Positions 10,450-22,239 of a DNA stretch of 64,000 nt are shown one piece after another. Numbering within the stretch: the stretch's first letter is position 1; each line of letters starts with the position of its first letter. The DNA is taken from assembly GCA_949130495.1 (NCBI GenBank), contig OX422221.1, positions 150,517,741 through 150,581,740 of the forward strand, read 5' to 3'. The DNA is from Sambucus nigra (lineage: Eukaryota; Streptophyta; Magnoliopsida; Dipsacales; Adoxaceae). Both the position numbers and the translations under genes were made by a program. The notes beneath the pieces are model-generated. The model ran no database searches. It saw nothing but the letters and a program-made list of their open reading frames with translations, and had not been told where the DNA came from.

Positions 10450-12009
10450 TGATACGATGCAAATATTGCGTATTTCACCCGTTAACCTACGCGTTATTAG
10501 CCCCCTCGGGTATCTTAATCCCTATATTTATGCTCGTTAACCAAACAACCTCGGATTTCGATGTTAACATGTTTTGCAGGGGTTAATTGAGCTTTTGTAG
10601 GTATTTGGATGCTTAGTATGAAGTTCGGATGCATTCCGGCAAAGTTCCGTACACAACCGCAAGTTCGAGGGCATTTTAGTCTTTTCACAGCTTGGGTACC
10701 TAGCTCGACATCTCCCGAAAGTTGTAGCCCTCCTCGCTAGCTTCGCGTGGCCGTGAACGGTGCGCGATTCCGATACATAACGAAGAAGTTACGGCGTTTC
10801 TTGTGGAGGAAATACAAGAAAGCAAAAGAGGAGAAGAGAAGAAGAAGAAGAAGAAGAAGAAGAAGAAGAAGAAGAAGAAGAAGAAGATGAAGAAGAAGAA
10901 AAGAAGCAGGGGCTGCTGCTGCTGCAATCTGCCCTGCTTGATCGATCGATCGACGCTTCTGGTCGATCGATCGACCTTTCAGGATTGTCGATATTTTCCC
11001 TTGATCTATCGATCGACCAAAGGGGTCGATCGATCGATCCCCTATTTTTCTGCAGATATTTTCTTTTCTTTTCTTTCTTCTTTTCTTTTAATCCAACTTA
11101 CTATATAAGCCAATTTTTGTTGTAATAACAGGGAGACCAACCCTTATACGATTTTAGCTTAGTTTAGTTAGGGTTGGAGGGTTTTTGCTTGGTTCTTCTT
11201 CTTCCTCTCTTGGATTGACACACTATTTGGTTGTAAGATTGACTATTCATCTTCCCTCTCCTTTAATCTAGTTGTATTTCATTCTTTCCTTGCTTTCTAG
11301 ATAGTTTTCATGCTATGTTAATTAGGTTTTCTTGCTTTAATTATTGTTTTCTTAGTTAATTAGTGTAAATTAGTTTAATTCATTATGCGTCCCTAGATAA
11401 ATAGGGTCGGGAAAGCATTTCCGCCATTTTCGGGTTCGGACCTCGAAATTTAGGGTTTCGTGTAAAATCGCATTTAATTGAAACCTCGCGTATTAAAGTC
11501 GGATTATTATGCGTTTAACTTTCTTTGTCACGCAACGTTAGTGTTTATAGCGATTATCCGAATTTAATCCGCGTGTGACCATTTTTCAGTTAAATGTTTT
11601 ATCTCGCAACTTTGGATTAAATTCCTTCTTGTGTGATGTTTATGCTTAATTGTAAATGCTCGATTAAATTGCTTTCGAGCCGGAATCTTGATTAGTAGTT
11701 GTTTCGATCCGTTTGGTAGAATGCGATCCCGATCCTCGCTTTACTTTAATTTAGCGTAACTTATTCTTTTCTTTTGTCACGACAACCACCCTTTCACCTT
11801 TTCATTTATTTATTTTACACTTTTATTCCTGAAGTAATTAAAACAATTAAAGTTTGAAATTCAATCACTCCCTGTGGATTTACGATACCCGACTTACCGC
11901 TGTACTTGCTTGTCAAGTGTAGTTGTAGTTCAGGTTATTTTTGCATGTTGAGCGGGAGCCGAAATCAACGATAGTGTCCCTACACGAACACTCGATTTCC
12001 CTCACATCA
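10450..12009 (+). repeat. T: middle LTR, recombinant
   Basis: 1560 bp. Upstream of about 11574 it shares variants with the third LTR (for example GATCTATCGATCG, ACCAACCC, GTCGGATT, CGCGTGTG). Downstream of about 11646 it shares variants with the first (CTTAATTGTAAAT, GCTGTACTT, GTGTAGTTGTAGTTC). It serves as both 3' LTR of unit 1 and 5' LTR of unit 2. Confidence 0.93.
10825..10902. repeat. (GAA)n microsatellite in the middle LTR
   Basis: A long GAA/AGA run absent from the first LTR, and present in slightly shorter form in the third (15606-15663). It gives poly-Lys or poly-Phe artefacts when translated. Confidence 0.95.
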
Positions 12010-12012
12010 AAA

Positions 12013-12030
12013 CGGCGCCGTTGCCGGGGA
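12013..12030 (+). other. T: primer-binding site 2, first base changed
   Basis: CGGCGCCGTTGCCGGGGA. It is identical to site 1 except for T to C at the position that would pair with the tRNA 3'-terminal A. Confidence 0.85.
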
Positions 12031-12142
12031 GTGTGTTTTAGATAGTAATTGTTTTATTATTTCGTAGTATTTTTCCTTTCCTATCTGTATTCTTTCTTTT
12101 AACCTTTTTTGCAGGATTTGCATACTTGAGCGCTAAGATACT

Positions 12143-13111
12143 TTGATTCGCGGTTGCTCACTTTCTTGCCCGGATTCTCCATCTACAAACAACGAGGTAA
12201 CCATGTCTTTCTATTATAGTTATTACGGTTATTCTAATGATTCATACTTTGGGGATAGTTTTCAAGTTTTCCATTTTCAAGATTTTCTTGAAAATGAAAG
12301 ACTTGAAAACATTTATCGGAATGAAAATCGTTATTGGGAGCTTGAGTTGGATTCATTATTCGAATCCAATGACGATTCTTATTTCATTACTTTCGAAGAC
12401 GAGTTTCAACCAAATGAGGAGTCCGAGGCTCTTGAGCCGAGGAATCCTACTTTGGAAGAGACTTTGCTTCTTTACTCCCAAGGTTTGGAAAGCTTAAATG
12501 ATGCTGGAATGAGACTCAGTGCACTTTGCGATGAGATGAATTCTTTTGCACAAAACAACGAGGAGGTGGAAACTTGTGTTTCACCTCAATTTTTCAGAGA
12601 ATTTCTCATCGAGTGTGCATCTTTCTCCTCTGAAATTCAATCTCCTTCCGACGATGAGTCGATTGAGATTGAATTTGTTTCATCACCATTTACGTTTTCC
12701 GTCATTGAACCATTAGAATTACCTGTTGATTCCTGTGAGTCGGTAGAAACTTTTAAAACTTCTAGACTTTTTGCCGATGAGGACTCTTTACCGGACTTTT
12801 TTTCGCTGGATGTTATCCTCATGTGTGCACTATCTCCCATTCCATTTGAAAAACCTTTGGGAGATGAATCGATTTTTCTTGGATCTCTAGTGTACCTTTC
12901 CCCCTTGTTATCCAAATCCCCCATCGTCCGCCCAAAATTTCAAATTGGCGATGGTTCATTTTTTTCACCACCCACATGCCTTCCGTTGTTCAAACGGAAT
13001 TCATATCTTTCGGGAGGCATGTTCGCTTTGGAGGGTCCACCATTGATCTTTCAAAGTCAAATCCCTTTTTGGGTGGACCCTCAACTATTTAGACTTCTAG
13101 TGTATAGTTAG
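12143..13111 (+). CDS. T: unknown acidic 322-codon ORF, copy 2
   Basis: The second copy of the ORF at 7365, in the same place relative to its primer site. By eye it differs at four codons, all changing the residue: Gly to Ser (near residue 126), Ser to Pro, Pro to Ala and Gly to Asp in the last 50 residues. I saw no silent difference, so nothing suggests selection on the protein since the duplication. Both copies are fully open over 322 codons, which is notable in a window where every other element ORF is broken. The features are otherwise as for copy 1; the function is unknown. Confidence 0.6.
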   Translation: MIRGCSLSCPDSPSTNNEVTMSFYYSYYGYSNDSYFGDSFQVFHFQDFLENERLENIYRNENRYWELELDSLFESNDDSYFITFEDEFQPNEESEALEPRNPTLEETLLLYSQGLESLNDAGMRLSALCDEMNSFAQNNEEVETCVSPQFFREFLIECASFSSEIQSPSDDESIEIEFVSSPFTFSVIEPLELPVDSCESVETFKTSRLFADEDSLPDFFSLDVILMCALSPIPFEKPLGDESIFLGSLVYLSPLLSKSPIVRPKFQIGDGSFFSPPTCLPLFKRNSYLSGGMFALEGPPLIFQSQIPFWVDPQLFRLLVYS

Positions 13112-15214
13112 TGTGAAGCCTAAATAGTAGGTTGTAAATAGTTAGCTTTTTAATTTTCTTTCTTTCCTATTTTTCTTTCCTTTTAATTTAGTCTAGTGTA
13201 ATTAGTTAACTTTTTGTTATTTGTTTTTTCTATGCTCGGTACTAACTTGTTTTGTAGATTCCTTTGGACTCGTGCTTATGGAGATCTCTCCAATTTTGGG
13301 TAATATCGTTCTTTTCCTCTCTTTGTGTAGTGTTCTTAATGCGCATTGAGGACAATGCAACATTTAAGTTAGGGGGTGTAGGATATTCTATCCATTTCTT
13401 TGTGTAGTCCATGGATTTGCTCACATTTAGTTACTAAGTATGCCTTTTTGTGAAAAATTTGGAAAATTTCAAAAATATTTTCTTTCTTTTTTCTCCTTTG
13501 TTGGGCCTTTTTCCTTGTTTTCAGTGATAAATTTCAATAATTGCCCGATCCAATAGACAACTCAATGATGCATGTTCTCGATTTTAGAAGTTATTAGACT
13601 TTAGTCCTTAAATCATTGATATTGTGAATAACTTCATGAATTAAATTTTATCCCATGAGCATATGCACTTTCCTTGTTATATTGATTTGGTTTAAGATTT
13701 TTATAACTCGATAATCTTTTATTGCATTGTATATACTTACACCGAATAAGCTTTGTACCTTTCGTCGTTTGTGAGTGTTATACACTATTCTTTTCTCATT
13801 GAAAACATTGAATTCGTTGGTAATCCCACTATTCTTTCATTTGACCGTTCATTAATTGAGTTCATACTTGAAATGTGTTACTTGAGCATGATTTTCTTAT
13901 ATTGTTTTTACTTGAGAATTGCGTAAACTTTGTGAAATGATCATAGGCCCTCTTTGATATATCACCCATATTAGCCTTGACCTCACCCTTATATGTTTAC
14001 CCTCGTTAACCCCTTTGAGCCTAAATATAGCCTTTCATTTCATAACCCAAATTCCCATAACCAACTCCCAATTGGAGTTATAAGCCATACATACACCTTA
14101 CATACCTTTGTTTGGAATGTTACTTGGGATTGAATGATGTTGTTATGATGTCGGTTGCAATTTAGGCATATGAGAGTTTGATAAGCAAAGAAAAGAAAGT
14201 AGTGAAAAAGTGAAGAAAAAGAGAAAGCAAAAAGAAAAAGAAAACAAAAGAGAAAATGAGAAAAAGAAGAAAAGAAAAAGAAAGAAAAATTTGTATATGT
14301 TTTGTATAGTGTTTCAATAAGCTTTCCCGATGATATATCTAATGCTCATTTGGAAGTTACTTTCCATTTTTGATATTGCCCACTTTTTCACATTATTTTG
14401 AGTTTCATCCCCAAACACTTTGAATCCGTATATACATCCCTTTCATTTCGTACCTTAACCTAGCCGTACATTACAACCCTATTACAAGTCCTATGTGATC
14501 TTAAGTAGATGTAATTCAAATGTTTAAATAGTTTTGATAATCTGTGAAAATGCATTTCGCCTCTTTTATGTGTGCGGTATCCTTTCATTGAGATTACAGT
14601 TTTTCAGTTTATATATAGCATTCTTCATTTGTGACATGTGTGTGGCCTAGTTTTCATTTACATTTACTCTTTATGCCCGCATGTCCCGTGTATTACCTCC
14701 CATTCCGAGTGATTTCATTTGTTGAGCGTAATGCCCGTGAGGATTGAATGTATGCATGCCTTTATGTTTATCCGGTTTATTTAAGTTTTTACCAAATCAC
14801 ACTTTGCATGTGCTCTCCCCCCCTCCCACTTTTAAAGTTTCAATTCTATGAGGTGCATTCAACTTGTTAATAACAACGGACTTTAGCTTGAATTCGTTCA
14901 ATATGCTAATAACATGTTTGAAATCTTTTTCGTTGTTGTTGAGTTTGTCGCATGTTGGGTTGGGCATTTTTTGAGGAAACCATGTGATGTTTTTGGGTAT
15001 CATTGTTGAAAACCCTCACGAGACGACACTCGTCCACTAGGGTAACCTAGGGGTTTAACGGCTTATTGCATATGCTAAATGCAATCGTATCGCCCGCGAA
15101 AGTGGCCTTATCTTTTTATTGCTTTTTTTACCATACTTTTGTTCTTTCTCCTGCTTTTGGTTTGCTTGTAGTTCTTGTTGTTTCCTATTTCATTGCTAGG
15201 TACTAGCAATGTGT
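13112..15214 (+). other. T: non-coding 3' part of internal region 2
   Basis: Near-identical repeat of 8334-10436, with the PPT-like 13-mer at 13366-13378 and the purine tract at 14187-14289. Only a few base changes are seen. No credible ORF. Confidence 0.75.
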
Positions 15215-15227
15215 AAGTTAGGGGGTG

Positions 15228-16770
15228 TGATACGATGCAAATATTGCGTATTTCACCCGTTAACCTACGCGTTATTAGCCCCCTCGGGTATCTTAATCCC
15301 TATATTTATGCTCGTTAACCAAACAACCTCGGATTTCGATGTTAACATGTTTTGCAGGGGTTAATTGAGCTTTTGTAGGTATTTGGATGCTTAGTATGAA
15401 GTTCGGATGCATTCCGGCAAAGTTCCGTACACAACCGCAAGTTCGAGGGCATTTTAGTCTTTTCACAGCTTGGGTACCTAGCTCGACATCTCCCGAAAGT
15501 TGTAGCCCTCCTCGCTAGCTTCGCGTGGCCGTGAACGGTGCGCGATTCCGATACATAACGAAGAAGTTACGGCGTTTCTTGTGGAGGAAATACAAGAAAG
15601 CAAAAGAGGAGAAGAGAAGAAGAAGAAGAAGAAGAAGAAGAAGAAGAAGAAGAAGAAGAAAAGAAGCAGGGGCTGCTGCTGCTGCAATCTGCCCTGCTTG
15701 ATCGATCGATCGACGCTTCTGGTCGATCGATCGACCTTTCAGGATTGTCGATATTTTCCCTTGATCTATCGATCGACCAAAGGGGTCGATCGATCGATCC
15801 CCTATTTTTCTGCAGATATTTTCTTTTCTTTTCTTTCTTCTTTTCTTTTAATCCAACTTACTATATAAGCCAATTTTTGTTGTAATAACAGGGAGACCAA
15901 CCCTTATACGATTTTAGCTTAGTTTAGTTAGGGTTGGAGGGTTTTTGCTTGGTTCTTCTTCTTCCTCTCTTGGATTGACACACTATTTGGTTGTAAGATT
16001 GACTATTCATCTTCCCTCTCCTTTAATCTAGTTGTATTTCATTCTTTCCTTGCTTTCTAGATAGTTTTCATGCTATGTTAATTAGGTTTTCTTGCTTTAA
16101 TTATTGTTTTCTTAGTTAATTAGTGTAAATTAGTTTAATTCATTATGCGTCCCTAGATAAATAGGGTCGGGAAAGCATTTCCGCCATTTTCGGGTTCGGA
16201 CCTCGAAATTTAGGGTTTCGTGTAAAATCGCATTTAATTGAAACCTCGCATATTAAAGTCGGATTATTATGCGTTTAACTTTCTTTGTCACGCAACGTTA
16301 GTGTTTATAGCGATTATCCGAATTTAATCCGCGTGTGACCATTTTTCAGTTAAATGTTTTATCTCGCAACTTTGGATTAAATTCCTTCTTGTGTGATGTT
16401 TATGCTCAATATTTAAATGCTCGATTAAATTGCTTTCGAGCCGGAATCTTGATTAGTAGTTGTTTCGATCCGTTTGGTAGAATGCGATCCCGATCCTCGC
16501 TTTACTTTAATTTAGCGTAACTTATTCTTTTCTTTTGTCACGACAACCACCCTTTCACCTTTTCATTTATTTATTTTACACTTTTATTCCTGAAGTAATT
16601 AAAACAATTAAAGTCTGAAATTCAATCACTCCCTGTGGATTTACGATACCCGACTTACCGCTTTACTTGCTTGTCAAGTGTGGTTGTAGTTTAGGTTATT
16701 TTTGCATGTTGAGCGGGAGCCGAAATCAACGATAGTGTCCCTACACGAACACTCGATTTCCCTCACATCA
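15228..16770 (+). repeat. T: third (3') LTR
   Basis: 1543 bp, TGATACGATGC to CCTCACATCA, followed by CATAT. It has its own variants near the 3' end (CTCAATATTTAAAT at about 16404; GCTTTACTT at about 16661) not shared with the other two LTRs. Confidence 0.93.
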
Positions 16771-17551
16771 CATATGCACATAAGCAGAAAAATATAACAC
16801 CCATTCAAATAGAGTCTAGCCCTCTTAAGTAAGTCCCTAGCGGAGTCTCCACTTTGACCATCCCTCCCCGAGCTTTCGGGTTTTCCTTTATCTCCTTCTC
16901 ATTCTCAGGGATTGGCGCTTTCGCAGTGGAAAGGGGGAGAGAGTGGTATCACGCCCTTTCTAGCAACGCTTAGACAATCATCGATGTGGGGTGATATAAA
17001 AAGGTAGAGTCGCAAGCCTATTTTTCACAAATAAGGCAAAAGAACATATTTTCGCCTCGAGATAACGGCATCAAAGACAAACTAATTCTTATGAAACCAC
17101 TTAGATCAGAGGTTAGGGGAAAATTTATGGAATGGGCAGAGGTGTTAGGCACCCATCCCGCCCGTTCAGTCTCTCATGTTATTATGTTACTATTTTCTTA
17201 ATTTCTCCATGAAGTGTGTGCGTGTATATATAAGTGGAGATAATAATTTCTCAACTCGCCTCATGAAAAAGATAGAGTGATATCATCTATAGGAATGTTT
17301 CCAAAATAATAATTAAAAAATATAATGTGTGCGCTTATCGAGATATTGATCGTTATGATGAAACGATAATATGTTTTAGATAAGACGAAAGTATAAATCA
17401 CAAGTATTATATATATGAATAATATATGGATAAAATAGGAAAAATATGAAAATAGGACTTGAGTCTTAGCTTTTAGCCTGAGATGCCTACATGGCCTATA
17501 AAGGTGACCTTTTGTAGTAAAATGGATATTCATCCATACTTGGGGTGGAAC
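16771..17551. other. LTR- or leader-like sequence, no gene
   Basis: No coding signal. The segment includes GTAGAGTCGCAAGCC (about 17005) and GAGGTGTTAGGCACCC (about 17137), which resemble the GAGTCGCCACC...GGTGTTAGGCACCC blocks found in LTR or leader regions of plant Tat/Ogre elements. It may be the other part of the LTR of G split by T, or a separate element; orientation is unresolved. Confidence 0.35.
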
Positions 17552-18014
17552 ACTGGAAATGGTATTCAGTTCCCTTCAAAGATTCATTCAATCTTTTTTA
17601 TATGAAGAGTTGGCTCAAATGCAGCCCGGGAGCGCTCGGGAGCTTTCGAAATAGTTTTAGGCAAAAATGGATCGTTCGTCAAAACCGTTATGTTCTTTTG
17701 TGCATGGAACAGACCGTTGGAAAGAGGTTTTAGTGATCTTTGAGGACTCATTGAGCTTTTGCCCTAATGATGAAGTTGATTTGGGTCAAATCGGGGCTCA
17801 GGAGCACCTAGTGCCCTCTAGGTCAGTTTTTTATAGTAAAATGGTCCATTCGTCCCGACCGTTATGCCGATTTATGCCCGGGGCAGACCATTATAAAGGG
17901 GATTCAGAGATCTTAGAGGATTCACATAGATTTTTCTCTAATAATGGAGTAGATCGTAGTCAAATGGGGACCAAGAGTGCTCGATGGCCTCTAGATTGGT
18001 ACCCGGAGTATGAT
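17552..18014 (+). repeat. 174-bp degenerate tandem repeat, about 2.7 units
   Basis: Two full units start at ATGG 17667 and ATGG 17841 (period 174 bp). A partial one precedes them (17552-17666), ending in a matching GGAGCGCTCGGGAGC/GGAGCACCTAGTGCC block. The units are clearly related but diverged. Because 174 is divisible by 3, the 122-codon ORF 17667-18035 reads as two 58-residue repeats, each with an R/KPLCxF motif. I cannot tell a real protein from a non-coding minisatellite, and favour the latter. Confidence 0.75.
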
Positions 18015-18084
18015 CTAGGGTTTAAAGTGAATTAGGGATGTTCTAGGGATCGTAGGAGAGACTTAGGGGGTCCTCCAATGTGGT

Positions 18085-18560
18085 GTTTACATCATTTTAT
18101 TCTCTTCTAAAAATACTTATCATTTTACTTTATTGGTTTTGCTTCCTTCACTATGTTGTGCTGGTGACTAATAATGGTTGGACCAATTCTAGACATATCT
18201 TTGTGGCTCCAAGAAAAAACATTTTTTCTAGCTCACAAGAAGTCATCCAGTTTTTTCTTGAGGATGGGATTTAGGGATGAGCCGATATGAATTGTCCTTT
18301 TAATATTCTCATCTGCCATAATTATTGGCTCGATTTGCTTAATAGCTTCCCCTGTTAATAAATTATCTTCATCCTAAGGATTTAGTGACCCGCTCTGATA
18401 AGTTTGAGTTAACTTATTTCATTCCTCTTCATTAGTCGAGGTGTAGTAGAATTTGCGAGCTTTTATCGTATTTCCCTTAACCACACCCACACAAAAATTG
18501 GTGGGTAACTTTAGATATTGATAAACAGTTTGGGCGACAGACTCGAATTTCTTCAAACCT
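18085..18560 (-). pseudogene. E: end of protease and linker into RT
   Basis: On the minus strand, 18480-18390 reads KLPTNFCVGVV...KARKFYYTS, the end of the Tat protease-spacer. Then 18270-18110 reads a block containing VFSWSHKDM and ISHQHN, the counterpart of the VFAWxPxDMPG...HRLN motif just before RT. Stops and frame changes occur. The catalytic RT part is absent. Confidence 0.7.
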
Positions 18561-18620
18561 TCCAAAAATAATGTTGTAGGTCAATGATACATTCTTGTCA
18601 AGGTCGAATAATCTCATCAC

Positions 18621-18947
18621 CTATGTTCTGCAGGTCGACCATGTTCTAATAACAACCTCCAACTCTATTATGCCCAGTGGGTATACCTTTTCACCTAAGC
18701 ATTTGATCAGTGGATGATGATAAGCATAAAATTTTCTTTCAAACAAGTTTATCTTTGTGAAATAGTCATAGAATAGTATATCATTCGAACTCCCACTATC
18801 AACTAGAATTATCTTCATACTATTTTCATGGACCATCATGGTTGTCATTAGTGGATCGTCATGAGGATACAACATTCTCGAGAGGTCGCATCTGGAAAAA
18901 CCTATCACCATTCGATCTTTGGAGACCTTATGAGGTCGAATGTTCAT
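18621..18947 (-). pseudogene. E: aspartic protease
   Basis: A 108-codon open segment with the active-site block VDSGSSNDILFYDYF, the canonical retroviral-type Asp protease motif (D-S/T-G-S-S-A/N-D-I-L). It is followed by GEKVYPLGIIEL, the flap and second-strand region. The N-terminal residues match the usual HxDPL segment (YPHDDPL). The domain itself looks intact, but its polyprotein is disrupted on both sides. It would have processed the gag-pol precursor. Confidence 0.8.
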
Positions 18948-20042
18948 TGTCGTTTACATATTGACCTCCCTCCTCATGGAGAAATCCTTTGCTTTGTCAA
19001 ATTATGCCTTTCTCTCTTCTGGTTCATCACCACCACTAGCATCACCTCCTGTTATGAAACTGCTAGCTAAAGAAATCATGCCCACTTCTTCTACTGACCC
19101 CTTGGTCCTTACAGGGAGGTCTTGATATTCTTCATCATTATTCTTATAAGCTCTTTTATTCTCCTTATTTTTTGTCACAAGGTGACTGTGATATCCTTTA
19201 TGGCTTATAATCGTCATAAGTTGATGTTTTACTGCCATTTCTATCCACGTAATTATTCTTCTTCCCTCTTTTGATATGGGCCTCAATTTCCTCCTTCCAG
19301 GCTAGACAACTTTTTATTTCATACTAGTGGTCTTTGTGGAACTTATAATATTTATTCTTATCTCTTCTTTTAATTATGGTTTTCAACTTTTCAAGCCATA
19401 TCAATTCACCATTTCCTCAGATCTATTTGAGAATATGGTGAACTCACATTATTAGGGGAGTATATTCATCGCTCTTCTGATATGTCTTCTTATTGTTTTT
19501 CCGTTTGGACTCCTCTTTCGGTTTTTCCTTCCTCCCTAAACTGTTACCTTCTTTTTTTAATCTCAACTATTTTCTATCCATTGATTCTTTAGCATTCGTG
19601 ATCTTTCTTGATTTAGACAAGAGATCAATCATATTGTTTAGAGGATTGTCGGTCAATGCCCAGTACAACTTCCCAATTAACAACCACTCATAATTGTCGT
19701 GATGGAAACTTTCTCATTGTAGTCCACTACTTCTAAATTTTCAAGAATTGAATCTTGTAATATATTACCTTGTTATTAAATCCTCATGTTGACGGTCGCT
19801 TAATAAGTGAGCTACCCTCTTATCAGGTTTTGCTCCGAAATAGAAATTATTAACAAAAAGATGAGTCAAATTTTTAAAGTTAGAGATCTTCCCTCTCGGT
19901 AACCTATTATACCATATCAGAGAAGAACTTGTGAGAGTGCTTTAAAAATCCATGAAACTTATCTCATCACCTCCTCAAAATATGTCGCAGACTTCCTAAT
20001 ACTACTCGACGTGTAAGATTGGATCTGACTTCCCATCATACT
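18948..20042 (-). pseudogene. E: gag central and C-terminal part
   Basis: Minus-strand translation through several stops gives the gag core (a SSSLIWYNRLPRGKISNF segment near 19920, then HLFVNNF and the ITRFN block). Next comes an AIR-like block in which the usual CRFHKDHGHD..C reads YYKFHKDH with the first Cys replaced (about 19350), then KEEIEAHIKRGK. The open segment 19002-19286 covers the tail leading to the protease. Particle-forming protein, dead. Confidence 0.72.
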
Positions 20043-21035
20043 TGTTATAACCCGCGATTTTCCACACCTAGTTGATCAGGACGCACATGAAATACTGTGA
20101 TTGTCTAAATAATTTATATCATTCTCGTCATCAATGTAAACTAAAACTATGTTAAATTAAAACCAACACAACAAAGGATTCAATAAGAGATGATGAACAA
20201 AAATACTAAAATGTGAAAACATAATCCACTATATAAAAACCTATGATTACAATTGTTCAACTGAATTAAAGTAAAATTGAACTTCCTCTAACTACACAAT
20301 TCCAACCAAAAGAAAAATAGAGTACAGAGGTAACCCTTCCATGTAACTCCAAATATGATGATAGATATAATGTACCAACAACTCCAACTCTACGAATACT
20401 AAGCTAGATCGTCATAACCGCAAGTCTGACCTCTTAGCCTTGTTAACCTATTTGTACAATAATAATACCTGGGAAAAAATATTTTATAATTTGGGTTAGC
20501 GCCCTAAAGTTCCAATAATTAACTTTTAATACCAATAAATAATGATGTAGTTGATCCATAATACATGCTACCCATCATCTTTCACCAGCATTGAGTATCT
20601 CACCTCTCACCTAAGTGCAATACTATGCGCATGTCCCAAACCAAGGCCTAACTATTCTAGAAATATCTATATCTGACTAATTAATTATCATCTATAACGA
20701 ATATCTACCATGGAACGCTACCAAAAACCAAGTAAGATTTCACCAAAAGGTCCACACATATATTCTTATTAACGTACTAATTGTCTCATAAACATATCAT
20801 AAACATAATGTTCGGCTTGTTTAAATATTTTTTAATTAATCGAGTTATTATCTAGCTATCATAGGGTATAGGTCTCAACCACATACCCTGGACGAAGGAG
20901 TGTAACTTGCCACACATGAAAAAATACAACCCAAATACCTACTCCCGCACAATCACTCACAAGGAACATACAAGTAAATCACATAAAGTACCAAACATCC
21001 AATAATATTCATTATTAAATCATATTATTAGACTA
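20043..21035 (-). repeat. A: 3' LTR, terminal third
   Basis: Aligns throughout with 45126-46078 in the same orientation (for example GTACAATAATAATACC, CACCTCTCACCTAAGTGCAATACT, CCATGGAA.GCTACCA blocks), with many substitutions. The match breaks in an AT-rich stretch where segment H is inserted. Confidence 0.88.
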
Positions 21036-21045
21036 TAATAATTAT

Positions 21046-21048
<3 letters not shown>

Positions 21049-21076
<28 letters not shown>
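21049..21076. repeat. (AT)n microsatellite at left border of H
   Basis: Run of TA dinucleotides next to the CTAG end of segment H. Confidence 0.9.
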
Positions 21077-21084
21077 CACACTAG

Positions 21085-22239
21085 TGCATTGCCTGTGTTT
21101 GAAGGCACGAAGACTATTTTCCAAAGTACGTAATGACAAACAACAAAAATTCTAAAGTATGTAACTGCAAGACAACAAAAATTTTGTTCCCCAACAAAAC
21201 AAAGAGTAATATTTAAAAAATTATCCATAATATCCTTTATTTATAGGACTATCCACCCTGTTTAACAAATAATCAATTGTCCAACAACTTATACGCATAG
21301 TTGAATCAACTACCATAGGAGACAATCAAAATAAGTAAAAAATTGACAGAAAAACTTTACAAGAACCAAATCTAGTAATGAAAAATGGAACTTTCAACTT
21401 TAAAGTCGATTTTGACTCCTTGAACATTGCCAAAAATAGCCCAAAATGTTGAAGCTAGGCACGGGCGATACGAATCCAATGGCGCCAAAATCAACTTACT
21501 CCGATTTATAGTTAAAAAGTTGTGGCACTTCTCCCAAAACATAATATTTTAACTTGAAACATAATAGGAACTTAAGTTTTTGGCAGCAACAGAAGATGTT
21601 TGTCACATTTCAATCACACAGTTGCTCACATTTAACTACGAACATAAAAGGAAAATTAGACGGAATCATGAATTATTTCATTAAAACAAATTACAAAATA
21701 AAACTAAAAATTTCTAATTTTTCCCACATTTAACGATGAAGTCGTTCGTCTAGCAAAGAACATTACCGAGTACATCTTTCACAAATGAAAATAAGAAACA
21801 ACACAAAATGAATGAAAATAAGTGCGAAAAAAATTCATTAACGAGCACCAAAAATAATACAGTCTAGTCCAACTACAAAGATAAAATAAAGTTTACAACA
21901 TATGGAGGCCTTTCCTCATGAAGAATCACGAAAATGTAACGTGAAGATTCCACAATCCATGCACCTGTTTGAGGAAAACAAAAGTGACTAGCACAGTGTT
22001 AGCAATACAGATAGTCCAATAATACATATAGTAACTTTAACAACACAGATAGTAGCGTTCACAACAATTAATCAAATAAATGATTCAAGAATTGAATCAT
22101 TATGCCCATGGCATGCCAATAGTTCTTGTTGGCATCCCATGTTGATTTCATACCATCTCTTACCAACACAGTGTTGATAGTGAACATGAAGCTTCATGTT
22201 AATAGAGATGACCGGTCCTCTTGGTGGAGCATCGAGGCA
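21085..22239. other. H: AT-rich stretch, no gene seen
   Basis: No convincing coding signal or known repeat end. A short direct repeat of the type TAAAGTAYGTAA...ACAACAAAAATT occurs at about 21120-21185. Confidence 0.5.

Larger units (their letters stand above)
5731..16770 (+). mobile_element. Element T: tandem double non-autonomous Athila-like LTR retrotransposon
   Basis: Three near-identical LTRs (5731-7231, 10450-12009, 15228-16770) alternate with two internal regions of exactly the same length (7232-10449 and 12010-15227, 3218 bp each). The LTRs run from TGATACG to CACATCA. Each internal region has a tRNA-Asp-type primer site at its 5' end and a purine tract at its 3' end. Neither has gag zinc knuckles, protease, RT or integrase. 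The bases flanking the whole block are CATAC (5726-5730) and CATAT (16771-16775), a 5-bp target duplication with one C/T change. The primer site and 1.5-kb LTRs suggest the Athila branch of Ty3/gypsy; the element must have moved with enzymes from another copy. Confidence 0.92.
18085..20042 (-). mobile_element. Element E, downstream half: Tat-type gag, protease, RT start
   Basis: Read on the minus strand, this carries the rest of gag, the protease and the RT linker of a Ty3/gypsy Tat-type element whose gag start lies at 48363-48980. The two halves are separated by element A, which left the duplication ATACT at 20038-20042 and 48363-48367. The coding trace fades at about 18085, before the RT catalytic core, so the 3' part of E is missing or was replaced by the repeat-bearing segment to the left. 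Confidence 0.8.

Noticed and set aside
10700..10927. ORFs with long Lys or Phe runs in the T LTRs (also 10803-11108, 15478-15687, 15581-15868)
   Set aside because: They are translations of the GAA microsatellite and the GATC array; the run length differs between LTRs.
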